Assembly (NCBI GenBank): GCA_947625455.1
Contig: CANQOJ010000012.1
Span: 1-21,886 of the forward strand
Source of the DNA: an uncultured Clostridia bacterium
GTDB taxonomy: Bacteria > Bacillota > Clostridia > Oscillospirales > Ruminococcaceae
Length of the DNA: 21,886 bases
Reading direction: 5' to 3'
Part shown: positions 8,401 through 16,600 of the stretch, piece after piece
How the letters are laid out: each line of letters begins with the position of its first letter
How positions within the stretch are numbered: the stretch's first letter is position 1
Made by a program: the position numbers and the translations under genes
Notes under the pieces: generated by a model
What the model saw: only the letters and a program-made list of their open reading frames with translations
Told to the model about the DNA's origin: nothing
The model's database searches: none

Positions 8401-8434
8401 TTCAAACTCTCCTTTAGGTTGACATGTTAAATTT

Positions 8435-8463
8435 ATTATAGCATATTAGCACTTAAAAGTCCA
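8435..8463 (-). promoter_or_regulatory. Sigma-A promoter of the SWIM-MoxR-VWA cluster
   Basis: On the minus strand: -35 TGGACT (8458-8463), a 17-bp spacer, then an extended -10 TGCTATAAT (hexamer 8435-8440). Transcription would begin near 8428, giving a leader of about 28 nt to the SWIM start at 8400. The promoter is divergent from the riboswitch promoter about 100 bp away. Confidence 0.75.
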
Positions 8464-8520
8464 GACATTTTTTGTTCTTAAACAACTATTTTTGAAAAAG
8501 TTTAATGTCAAAAACGGTCA

Positions 8521-8570
8521 AAAATTTTTTTCAAAAAGCACTTGAAAAAATTTTTAAGTTGTGATAAAAT
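8521..8570 (+). promoter_or_regulatory. Promoter of the B12 operon, with AT-rich inverted repeat
   Basis: -35 TTGAAA (8542-8547), a 17-bp spacer and an extended -10 TGATAAAAT (hexamer 8565-8570) predict a start near 8577, just ahead of the riboswitch P1 stem at 8586. A near-perfect inverted repeat, 8521-8534 with 8542-8555 (AAAATTTTTTTCAA and its near-complement), covers the -35. It could be an operator, a curved UP-like element, or chance in AT-rich DNA. Confidence 0.7.
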
Positions 8571-8585
8571 ATCTAAGTAAATGAT

Positions 8586-8766
8586 GATACGGTTTGAAAA
8601 GTTGTTAGCTGAGTAGAAGCAAAAGGGAATCCGGTTTGAATCCGGAACAACCGCCATTACTGTATTTGACGAGATGAGGGCATAAAACCATTGGAAGTTC
8701 TTTCTGAGAAGGTATGCTCTTTGCGGCTGTATGCCGCCGGTCATAAGTCAGGATACCTGCCGTATC
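8586..8766 (+). promoter_or_regulatory. Cobalamin (B12) riboswitch
   Basis: The conserved cobalamin aptamer is legible. P1 pairs GATACGG (8586-8592) with CCGTATC (8760-8766). The core AAAAGGGAATCCGG starts at 8621, with the following AATCCGG...CCGCCATTACTGT. The 3' B12 box AGTCAGGATACCTGCC is at 8746-8761. Family knowledge: this RNA binds cobalamins and usually represses downstream transport or synthesis genes. Here it precedes a terminator (8795-8847) and the ECF/DUF4430 operon, so excess B12 should favour termination. The exact ligand class (adenosyl- or hydroxocobalamin) cannot be called by eye. Confidence 0.95.
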
Positions 8767-8794
8767 TTTTTTGGTTAAACACAGCTTTGGTGAG

Positions 8795-8847
8795 AAGAGT
8801 GCAGCCGATTTAATGCCTTAATGGTTTTTGGCGCACTCTTTATTTTT
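8795..8847 (+). terminator. Riboswitch expression-platform terminator
   Basis: AAGAGTGC-A-GCC (8795-8806) pairs with GGC-GCACTCTT (8830-8840), a stem of 11 bp with one bulged A, followed by TATTTTTG. It lies 29 nt after the aptamer and is the likely B12-dependent terminator. An alternative small hairpin, GGCGCAC with GTGCGCC (8830-8836 with 8848-8854), overlaps its 3' arm and would compete with it. Confidence 0.7.
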
Positions 8848-8884
8848 GTGCGCCGAAAGTTAGTTCAAACTGTATATAAAGAAA

Positions 8885-9051
8885 AATCTCAGACTGTTGA
8901 GAAAGCCCCAGATGCTCGCATTGAGCGCGCATTATCCGCCTGTGGCGGAAAACGCGGGGCGCTCAACGCTGAAGCTGTGATGCAACTAGCCTTTGTGGCT
9001 GTTGCATTACAGCTGACGACGCAGATGGGGTTTTATCGACAGTCTGAGATT
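8885..9051. mobile_element. MITE-like repeat, copy B
   Basis: Terminal inverted repeats: AATCTCAGACTG at 8885-8896 is matched by CAGTCTGAGATT at 9040-9051, and complementarity continues with mismatches through the CCCCA stretch. It shares four blocks with copy A (4948-5078): both ends, GCATTATCCGC-n-GCGGAAAACGC (8929-8955) and the 21-bp block at 8982-9002. The two central blocks are in the opposite order from copy A. Internal hairpins include CCGCC-TGT-GGCGG and a GCATTGAGCGC/GCGCTCAACGC pair. It sits inside the untranslated leader of the B12 operon, between two terminators. There is no coding capacity that I believe. Confidence 0.75.
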
Positions 9052-9073
9052 GTTTGGTTATTAAATTAGTTGT

Positions 9074-9108
9074 ACTCTTTTAACCTTTGTTGGTTAAAAG
9101 AGTTTTTT
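9074..9108 (+). terminator. Second leader terminator of the B12 operon
   Basis: A perfect 12-bp stem (9074-9085 with 9092-9103), a loop of TTTGTT, and a T run through 9108 make a textbook rho-independent terminator. It lies only 20 nt before the start codon at 9128. Either it is a second attenuation point, or it was the original platform before the upstream insertion. GGTTAAA at 8773-8779, right after the aptamer, could pair with its 5' arm (TTTAACC, 9079-9085) as an antiterminator; that is speculation. Confidence 0.75.
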
Positions 9109-9127
9109 ATTGTAAAGGAGGGATCGA

Positions 9128-9370
9128 ATGTCAACAGAGGATAAGAAGTCTTTGGCGGTAGGACTGTTGAGGGAGAAATTTGACGAGCTTGGACGGCTGC
9201 CGAAAAAAGAGGACTTTGATGATGTTACAAGATCCCGTATAAAGGCATATCTCGGACCGTGGCCGCGCGCGCTTGAAGCGGCAGGTCTTAAAGAGCCGAA
9301 ATCAACTTCTCCCAAAAAGAAAAAGCGCAGAAATTCGGGCAAGAAAAAGTTTTTAAACAAGGAGAGTTGA
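9128..9370 (+). CDS. Small basic protein with homing-endonuclease-associated (HNH_repeat-like) motif
   Basis: 80 aa, with a good ribosome binding site (AAAGGAGG) and ATG. Residues about 14-56 match the pattern of the short repeat found beside homing endonucleases: LGRLP, then a helix, then YLGPWPRALEAAGL (the G-x-W-x-x-A-L-x-x-AGL signature). That module is thought to bind DNA as a small helical unit. The tail (57-80) is very basic (KKKKRR, GKKK). It has no nuclease motif. It is the first gene after the B12 riboswitch and ends 2 bp before the next start, so it is co-expressed and probably coupled. A nucleic-acid-binding regulator of the operon is a guess. Its co-occurrence with vitamin uptake genes is unexpected. 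Confidence 0.72.
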   Translation: MSTEDKKSLAVGLLREKFDELGRLPKKEDFDDVTRSRIKAYLGPWPRALEAAGLKEPKSTSPKKKKRRNSGKKKFLNKES

Positions 9371-9372
9371 AA

Positions 9373-12300
9373 ATGAAAACAATAACGCGGTTTATAGCCG
9401 TAATGCTTTCGGTGTTTGTAATGCTGTCGGTTATTCCGGGAATTACATTCGCCGATGATTTGGAAACCGTTGTGATCTCGACTTTTGAGGAATTGCAAAC
9501 CTTTGCAGATGACGTAAACAACGGCAATACCTACGAGGGAATAACAGTAAAACTTAACGCAAACATTTCCGCAGAGGACGTTGAATGGACGCCTATAGGC
9601 ACTTCAAAAACCCCGTTCAGCGGTACATTTGACGGAGATTATCACACTGTGATAATAAACATTACTTCGGGAAGTTATGCAGGACTTTTCGGCTATGTAA
9701 ACAAAGGCACGGTTAAAAATCTTATCGTTGACGGAGAAATAACGGCAGGCAGCAATACAGCTGGCGTTGTCGGCTATCTCAACGCGGGAACAGTCGAAAA
9801 CTGCGCGAATAAGGCAACGGTTTCGGGCGGCAGCGGCGTAGGCGGCGTAGTCGGTTACGGCGGCGGTGCTTTTACCGTTACGGGCTGTTTTAACGAGGGC
9901 AATATAACGGCAACAACGGGATATATCGGCGGAGTTGTAGGAAATGCATACGGCAAGGGACATGTCAAAAACTGCTATAATCTCGGCACTGTTACAGGTC
10001 CTGCAACTGTCGGCGGTGTTGGCGGTGGTCATAAAAGAGGAAATACTTCTTTTGAAAACTGCTTTAACGCAGGCAAAGTTGTTGACACATCAGACTCTTA
10101 CAGCAACAATTTCGGTGCTGTTGTCGGCTGTACGCAGGGCGAAGTAAAAAACTGCTATTGCCTTAAAGGTTCTGTAAATGTCAATGATTATGAATATACC
10201 GAGATTGAGGACGCGGCGAAAATTGACGTTACAAAACTCGGAGATGCGTTTATTAGCGGCACATCATACCCCGTCCTTAACTGGGAAAGCAAAATCAGCA
10301 CTGACGGTTTTGTAAAGCCGAAATATGCCGAAAAAACCGAGCTTGCCGCAAAACTTTCGGAGTACATTAAATCGGCAGCAAACAGCGCGAAAACGCACGC
10401 AGGACTTTCCGCTTCGGATAAGCTTTTCAGCAGTGAAGATTATCTGAAAGGCGCAAGTTCAACAGCTACCGACTGGCTTGTTTTAGCGCTCGGAAGATAC
10501 GGCTATTACAATCAAAAGGGCGAATATGTATATCTTATCGACGAGGGATACGACGAATATCTTTCGGCAATGAAAAGTTATATTGAAACCACCTACAAAG
10601 CAAACAACGGCATTCTTCACCGCACAAAAGCTACCGAATGGCACAGGGCGGTTGTCGCTGTAAAGGCAATAGGCGGCGATGTTACAAACTTCGGAGTTTA
10701 TAACGACAGCCCTATAAACCTTATAGCTGACGGCAGTTACAACAACGCAAACCCCGGAAAACAGGGCATAAACGGCTGGATTTGGGGGCTTATCGCGCTT
10801 GATACGGGGGATTATAAAGTTCCCGAAAACGCAAAGAACACACGCGAAAAGTTTATAACCGAGATACTTTCAAGACAGCTTACCGACGGCGTAAACGGAA
10901 ACGAATACGGCGGCTGGGTGCTGTCGGGATACGGCGCAAATTCCGATGTTGATATTACTGCTATGGCAATACAGGCGCTCGCGCCGTATTACACTGACGA
11001 TACCGTCTACACCTACACTAACGCGGGCAGCAAGAAAGAGGTTTCCAAAACCGTCCGTCAGTGCGTAGACGAAGCATTAGACTGTTTAAGTGCGAAAATG
11101 GACGAAAACGGAACGTTTTCATCATGGAGTACAAATAACGTCGAGGGAGTTTCACAGGTGCTTGTGGCGCTTTGTTCGCTCGGTATTGATCCCGCGAAAG
11201 ACGAAAGGTTCATAACAGACAGCGGTAAAACAATTCTTGACGGCGTTTTGCAATTTCGTTTAAGCGACGGCGGTTTCTGTCATGTCAAAAACGGCGGTTT
11301 CAACTCTATGGCTAACGACCAGGCAAGCTACGCGCTTGTTTCTTACTGGAGATTTGAAAGCGGAGAAAGAGCGCTTTACGATATGCGCGGAGATTTCACC
11401 GAAAGCGACAGAGAAGCAATAAACACGGCTGTTTCGGCAATTGATAATCTCCCCAAGCTTACTGACGAAAACTACAAAGCAAGCCTTAAAGATGCGCTCA
11501 ACAAATTCAGAGCGGTAAGTGAAAGTGAAAGAAGATATGTAGGAAATTATAGTAAACTTGCACAGGCAATTGAACTTGTCGGTGGGGAAAAGGCGCTTGA
11601 CACTGACGAGCCGTATATTATTTCAATATCTGTCACAACAAAACCCGACAAGGTAAATTATCTTGAGGGCGAGGTTTTTGATCCAAAGGGCATGGGCGTT
11701 GTCGCGGTTTACAGCGACGGCAGCGCGAAAGCTGTTGACGATTACAAAATAACTCCGTCGGAAGAATTTGCTTTAGGAGATACGGCGGTGTATGTAACTT
11801 ACGGGATTTTGAAAGCGAAAGTTGATGTAACGGTATCTGAAAAATTCCCGTGGAAAGGCGAGGGCACGGAAAAATCTCCTTATCTTATCGGCAGTGCAGA
11901 AGAACTTTTATCCCTTGCCGAGCGCGTAAACAACAAAAGAAGCACAACGGGAATGTACTTTGCGCTTTCAAATAACATCGACCTCAGCAGTATTGAGGAC
12001 TGGAAACCCATAGGTTCATCTTCAAGTTTAATGTTTGACGGCATATTTGACGGCTGCGGCTATGCAATCGACAACCTTTATTCAACGCAGGGCGGTTTAT
12101 TCCGCTATGTCGGAAACAATGCGGTTATCAAAAATGTCGGCGTTGCAAGCGGAGAAATAAACTGTAAGTCAACATTTGTCGGTGCAATTGCAGGCTGGAG
12201 CAACGGCGCGGATATTATCAACTGTTGGAATGGCGCGGATATAACCGCGAGCGGATATTTCGGAGGAATTGTCGGGACTGTCCGCGACGGCGGAAAGAGC

Positions 12301-13536
12301 GCTATAAGCGGTTGTTATAACATAGGCAGTTTAACGGCAACAGGTCTGTCGCCCGTCGGAGGAATTGTCGGACATCTTGACACAACAAGAAACGGCACAG
12401 CTGTTGAAGTTACCGTAGAAAATTGCTACAATGCGGGAAACATCAGCGGAAAGGACAGCCTGGGCTGTGATATGGGCGGCATTATAGGCAAAATGCAGGA
12501 CGGACATACCGTTAAAAATTGCTTCAGCATAGGAAAAATCAGCCCTGTTGCCGTTGAGGGAAGCAAAAACCCCGCGTCAGTCGGCGCAATATTCGGCACT
12601 GCAACCAACAAAAACACTTTCTCAAACTGCTGTTATGACAAATCAATTTCAGCGAACATCGAAACTGACGGCATTACCGCCAAAACAACCGAGGACATGC
12701 AGTCCGACGAGTTTTTGAAAACCCTCGGCGAGGCGTTTGTAAATGACAGGTACGGCGCGGAAAACAGCGGTTATCCCATACTCTCATATCAGAAAACATA
12801 TAAGACCGAGGAAATTGACGAGGTTGTTGAAAGCATAAATAAAATTCCCGAAAGCATTTCGCTTAGTGATGAAGAAACGATAACTTCTGCAAGAGAAATC
12901 TACGACAGTCTTGATGATGAACTGAAAGCTTATGTTCCGAACATTGAAGCTCTTGAAAATGCGGAAAAACAGCTTTCTGAACTTAAAAACAAGCCCGCAA
13001 CACCCGATGAACCAACAACGCCAGATGAACCAACAACGCCTGACGAGCCAACAACACCTGACGAACCGACAACACCCGTTGAACCCTCAAAAACTTTTGT
13101 TGACGAAAAGCATAACGAAGTAACCGTAACAGCGGAAAACGGCGTTATACCCGACGGCGCGGTGCTTAATGTGGAACTTGTTGAAGAAAACGAAGCTGAA
13201 AACGGCGTGACTTACGATATTTCGTTTGATAATGACGTTCAGCCTAATGGTATGGTAACGGTTAAAATTGCTTTGCCCGATTTCCTTAAAAACGCGGAAA
13301 AAATTTATGTTTATCATATAACGGACGGCGGAAAATATGAACTGATTGCAAATGCGGTTAAAGAGGACGGTTGTGCGGTATTTGAAACCGACCATTTCAG
13401 CATGTATATAGTAACTTCAAACGAGATAACGGAAAAAACTCCCGACACGGGTTATGCGGATATTCCCGTCTGCATTTTCGCTATAGCACTCGGTATTTCG
13501 GCATTTTTGGCATTTATGAAGAAAAAGGCAAGATAA
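9373..13536 (+). CDS. xPxTG-anchored surface protein: GLUG repeats, transcobalamin-like toroid, Ig-like, GLUG
   Basis: A 1387-aa wall protein. A signal peptide (cleavage near TFA|DD) is followed by GLUG-type beta repeats (about 36-306: GGVVGYG, GGVVGNA, GGVGGG), an alpha-toroid of the prenyltransferase/terpenoid-cyclase fold (about 320-676, with ATEWHR at 420-425, GINGWIWGLIALD and SMANDQ), a helical stretch, a Big_3-like Ig domain (about 746-823), a second GLUG set (about 830-1139), a TPDEPT spacer and a beta domain. It ends with the sorting signal TPDTG (13438-13452), a hydrophobic span and KKKAR. I chose ATG 9373, which is 8 bp after AAGGAG; the TTG at 9367 is too close. Animal B12 binders use the same toroid fold. 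B12 binding here is inferred from that and from the riboswitch and ECF context. No sortase gene is in the window. Confidence 0.85.
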   Translation: MKTITRFIAVMLSVFVMLSVIPGITFADDLETVVISTFEELQTFADDVNNGNTYEGITVKLNANISAEDVEWTPIGTSKTPFSGTFDGDYHTVIINITSGSYAGLFGYVNKGTVKNLIVDGEITAGSNTAGVVGYLNAGTVENCANKATVSGGSGVGGVVGYGGGAFTVTGCFNEGNITATTGYIGGVVGNAYGKGHVKNCYNLGTVTGPATVGGVGGGHKRGNTSFENCFNAGKVVDTSDSYSNNFGAVVGCTQGEVKNCYCLKGSVNVNDYEYTEIEDAAKIDVTKLGDAFISGTSYPVLNWESKISTDGFVKPKYAEKTELAAKLSEYIKSAANSAKTHAGLSASDKLFSSEDYLKGASSTATDWLVLALGRYGYYNQKGEYVYLIDEGYDEYLSAMKSYIETTYKANNGILHRTKATEWHRAVVAVKAIGGDVTNFGVYNDSPINLIADGSYNNANPGKQGINGWIWGLIALDTGDYKVPENAKNTREKFITEILSRQLTDGVNGNEYGGWVLSGYGANSDVDITAMAIQALAPYYTDDTVYTYTNAGSKKEVSKTVRQCVDEALDCLSAKMDENGTFSSWSTNNVEGVSQVLVALCSLGIDPAKDERFITDSGKTILDGVLQFRLSDGGFCHVKNGGFNSMANDQASYALVSYWRFESGERALYDMRGDFTESDREAINTAVSAIDNLPKLTDENYKASLKDALNKFRAVSESERRYVGNYSKLAQAIELVGGEKALDTDEPYIISISVTTKPDKVNYLEGEVFDPKGMGVVAVYSDGSAKAVDDYKITPSEEFALGDTAVYVTYGILKAKVDVTVSEKFPWKGEGTEKSPYLIGSAEELLSLAERVNNKRSTTGMYFALSNNIDLSSIEDWKPIGSSSSLMFDGIFDGCGYAIDNLYSTQGGLFRYVGNNAVIKNVGVASGEINCKSTFVGAIAGWSNGADIINCWNGADITASGYFGGIVGTVRDGGKSAISGCYNIGSLTATGLSPVGGIVGHLDTTRNGTAVEVTVENCYNAGNISGKDSLGCDMGGIIGKMQDGHTVKNCFSIGKISPVAVEGSKNPASVGAIFGTATNKNTFSNCCYDKSISANIETDGITAKTTEDMQSDEFLKTLGEAFVNDRYGAENSGYPILSYQKTYKTEEIDEVVESINKIPESISLSDEETITSAREIYDSLDDELKAYVPNIEALENAEKQLSELKNKPATPDEPTTPDEPTTPDEPTTPDEPTTPVEPSKTFVDEKHNEVTVTAENGVIPDGAVLNVELVEENEAENGVTYDISFDNDVQPNGMVTVKIALPDFLKNAEKIYVYHITDGGKYELIANAVKEDGCAVFETDHFSMYIVTSNEITEKTPDTGYADIPVCIFAIALGISAFLAFMKKKAR
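13000..13089 (+). repeat. Tandem 18-bp coding repeat (TPDEPT)
   Basis: Four copies of an 18-bp unit encoding TPDEPT, plus a fifth, diverged copy encoding TPVEPS. The copies differ at third codon positions. They form a proline-rich wall-spanning spacer, which is typical before a sortase motif. Confidence 0.85.
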
Positions 13537-13546
13537 CAGATAAAAC

Positions 13547-13588
13547 GTTGAGAAACTCTTGGTTAACAAGGGTTTCTCAACAGTTTTT
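13547..13588 (+). terminator. Intra-operon terminator hairpin
   Basis: A 15-bp stem with one G-T pair (13547-13561 with 13567-13581), a loop of GTTAA and then AGTTTTT. It lies 10 bp after the stop of the xPxTG protein and before the next start at 13610. It probably reduces, but need not abolish, transcription into the downstream DUF4430 and ECF genes, and it may stabilise the upstream mRNA. Confidence 0.65.
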
Positions 13589-13609
13589 GATAATAACAAG
13601 GAGCAAATT

Positions 13610-16600
13610 TTGATTAAGAAAATAATTGCGGTAATGCTTTGCATTATCTGTTTATCGGGTGTTTTTGAGTTTCCCGTAAGCGCCGTATCTTATCCCGAAA
13701 TCAGAACAACGCTTATTGACAACACTGTGCAGTTAGGCAGCAAAAAAACGTTTGACGTCTGGGCAAGAAACTCGGCAAACGAAAAAATAAAGGCTGTCGT
13801 AAAGCTTAACGGCGACATCGTAAAACCCGTCTGGGACGACAGCGAAAAGTCAAGCTACACGCTTTTGTTCACAAAAGAGGGAGAAAACATTGTAACAGTT
13901 TCAGCGTCCTCTGACGGCGGGAAGAAAAAAGAACTCACATATCACATAAACTATCGGAAAGCAAAACCCGGTGAGGAAATAGGAAAAGCAGTCTGGAGCG
14001 TTGAGCTTTTCACCATAGGGTGCGGGTTTCTGGTGTATCCCGTTGAAGTGCCGATTTACGAGGGCGAAACGGCAGCTGAACAGCTTATACGGCTTTTAAA
14101 CGACAACGGCTATGTCGGCTATTATAACGGCACGCCGAAATCTGCGTTTTATCTTGGGTACATAGCCGACGGCAATTCTTCTGCCGAAACCTACGACAAC
14201 TATTCCAAAAGCACCTCGCCCAAAACCCCCAAAAACCTCGATATATCCCCGAATATTCCTAAGCTACTCACGCCGTATCTTGAAGAAACATCAACATATT
14301 TTGACACCGAAGATTACAGCAAAAACAGTAAAGGTTATCTCGGCGAATTTGTTTTCACAAACGGTTCCGGGTGGATGTATTCGGTAAACGGAAGTTTTCC
14401 GAATGTGGGATTTGCTGACGAATATCTTTCTGACGGCGATGTTGTACGGGTTCAGTATACTTTGGCATATGGCGCGGATATAGGCGGTCTGGGGGCGCTT
14501 GGCGGTGTTAACGCGGAAACGGAAAATCAGCCCGAATCTGGGTTTTATACCGTTGCCAACAAGGACGAACTTTGCATAGCCTTATGCCGTGCGCGTTCAG
14601 CGGGCAAAAACGTACAGCAAGCCTTGTCGGTTATGTCAACTCTTAATGCGTCACAAACAGACGTTGACAATGCCGTAAAATTATTAAACAATGCATCATC
14701 AAATCCCTCAGCAAGTTCGAGTGTTGCAAGCAGTTCAAGCGCTTCAACTTCAACCGTTGCGAGTTCAAGCAGTACAAGTTCAAAAAGTTCAAGCGTGAGC
14801 AGTTCGAGTGTTACAAGTTCAAGTTCAACGGTTGCAAGCAGTTCAACGGTTGCGAGTTCAAATGCTTCAAGTTCAAATCCTGCGAGTTCAAGCAATTCAA
14901 CCGCGGAAACTGTTGAAACCGAAATTGTTACAACTGCCGACAAAGCCCTATCCATAGCCGAGGGAATAATAACCTGGAAGAAAAAAGACGTAAATTCCGA
15001 AAACGAACTTATGAACAGCGCGTTTCTTGAACTTGCGGGTTCAACGGCGGGCGACTGGTATCCCATAGGTCTTGGGAGACTGGGAATTGAGGACAATTAC
15101 AGCGGGTATCTTGCGGTTATTGAGGACAAGATAGAAGAACGCTATAAACTGCCTTCAAAGCTAAGTTCGGCGAAAGCTACGGAATGGCATAGGATTGCGC
15201 TTGCGGTGCTGGCAGCAGGCGGTGATCCGACAAAAATCGGCAACAGCGAAATCAACCTTATCGCTGACGGCACTTATGACAGAGGGAAAACAACTTCTCT
15301 GGGCAGGCAGGGCATAAACGGCTGGATATGGGGACTTATCGCCCTAGACAGCAAGAGATATGAAGTGCCCGAAAACGCCTTTAATTCCCGTGACGACATC
15401 ATAACCGAAATCATGTGCAGACAGCTTTCTGACGGCGGTTTTGCACTTAGCGGAAATAAGGCGGATCCCGATATAACCGCAATGGCTGTGCAGGCATTGT
15501 CCCCATATTACAACAGCGAAGAACATTATTCATACACGCAAAAGGCATTAAAAACCGAAGTCACCAAAACCGTCCGTGAGGTTATAGACGAAGCGCTTGA
15601 ATGTCTGTCGGAAATGCAGCTTGAGGGCGGGGATTTTGAGAGTTGGGGTACGCAGAATGTTGAAAGCACGGATCAAGTTTTGACAGCGCTTTGTTGTCTG
15701 GGCATTGACGCGCTGAATGACGACAGGTTCATAAAAAACGGGAACACACTGCTTGACGGCATTTTGCGTTATCAGATTAACGACGGCGGCTTTACGCACA
15801 GCTTTACCTATGATCCCGAAAATCCAACGTCAACGCCCAACGCATCAAATTCAATGGCGGGAGAACAGACGCTTTATACAATGGCGGCGCTTTGGCGTCA
15901 GGAAAACGGAATGCGGACGCTGTATGATTTCCGCGCTGAACAAAGCGGGGAGTTAAAACAGCGGATAACGGCGCTTGAAAGCGAGATTTCAAAGCTTTCC
16001 GAAAACACAAGTTTTGAAACCCTCCAAAGCCTAGCGGAAGAATATTATTCGATACCCGAAAGCGAGAGAAGTTATGTAAACGGCTTTTGGAAGCTTTATG
16101 ATTTGGCTGTATCAAAGGGCGTTGATATGAAGAAAACAGCGGAAAATATGACGGCAATTGAAAGCGAAACAACCAACACGGACAACGAAAAAACGGAGTT
16201 TACCGAAAGCGACAAGAGAGCCGTAAGCGCGCTCCCCGAAAAACTTTCAACCGAGCAATATGTCACCGTAACGGCTTTGCTTTACAAACTTGAAAACTCA
16301 AATGATTTCGAGGGCAAAGACGAATATCTTAAAAAGCTGAACTCCGCAAAAGCCGAAATTTCTTCCGTACAAGCCGAAATTGACAGCCTTAACTCCGACA
16401 TTTTAAGCAGGCTGTATCCGTTTGAAAGCATAACTGTTTTTGATAAAACAACAGTTGATGAAATTTATATGCGCTATGAAACTTTAAGCGATTACGACAA
16501 ATCTAAGATTGAACGCCGCGAGGATATAGTAAAGACAAAAACCAAAATCGACAATGAACTGCGCGGGATAATAATTGCCGTTATATTGTCTGTGATTTTA

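Noticed and set aside
8508..8744. 78-codon frame antisense to the riboswitch
   Set aside because: It overlaps the riboswitch and promoter on the opposite strand and has no family resemblance.
8821..9069. 82-codon open frame in the B12 leader
   Set aside because: It starts inside a terminator, consists largely of repeat copy B, and has no ribosome binding site; its length comes from the repeat.
9367..9372. TTG start for the wall protein
   Set aside because: Only 2 bp separate it from the AAGGAG; ATG 9373 has normal spacing.
13559..13609. Upstream TTG start for the membrane-anchored carrier
   Set aside because: It lies in the terminator stem, has no ribosome binding site, and would put polar residues before the signal peptide; TTG 13610 fits better.
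14695..14910. Repetitive tract that might suggest a CRISPR array
   Set aside because: Units are short, degenerate, in frame and without regular spacers; it is a coding serine linker.
14545..15096. 183-codon minus-strand frame opposite the serine-rich linker
   Set aside because: Low-complexity Ser codons give Leu/Glu-rich antisense reading; the plus-strand protein is clearly the real gene.
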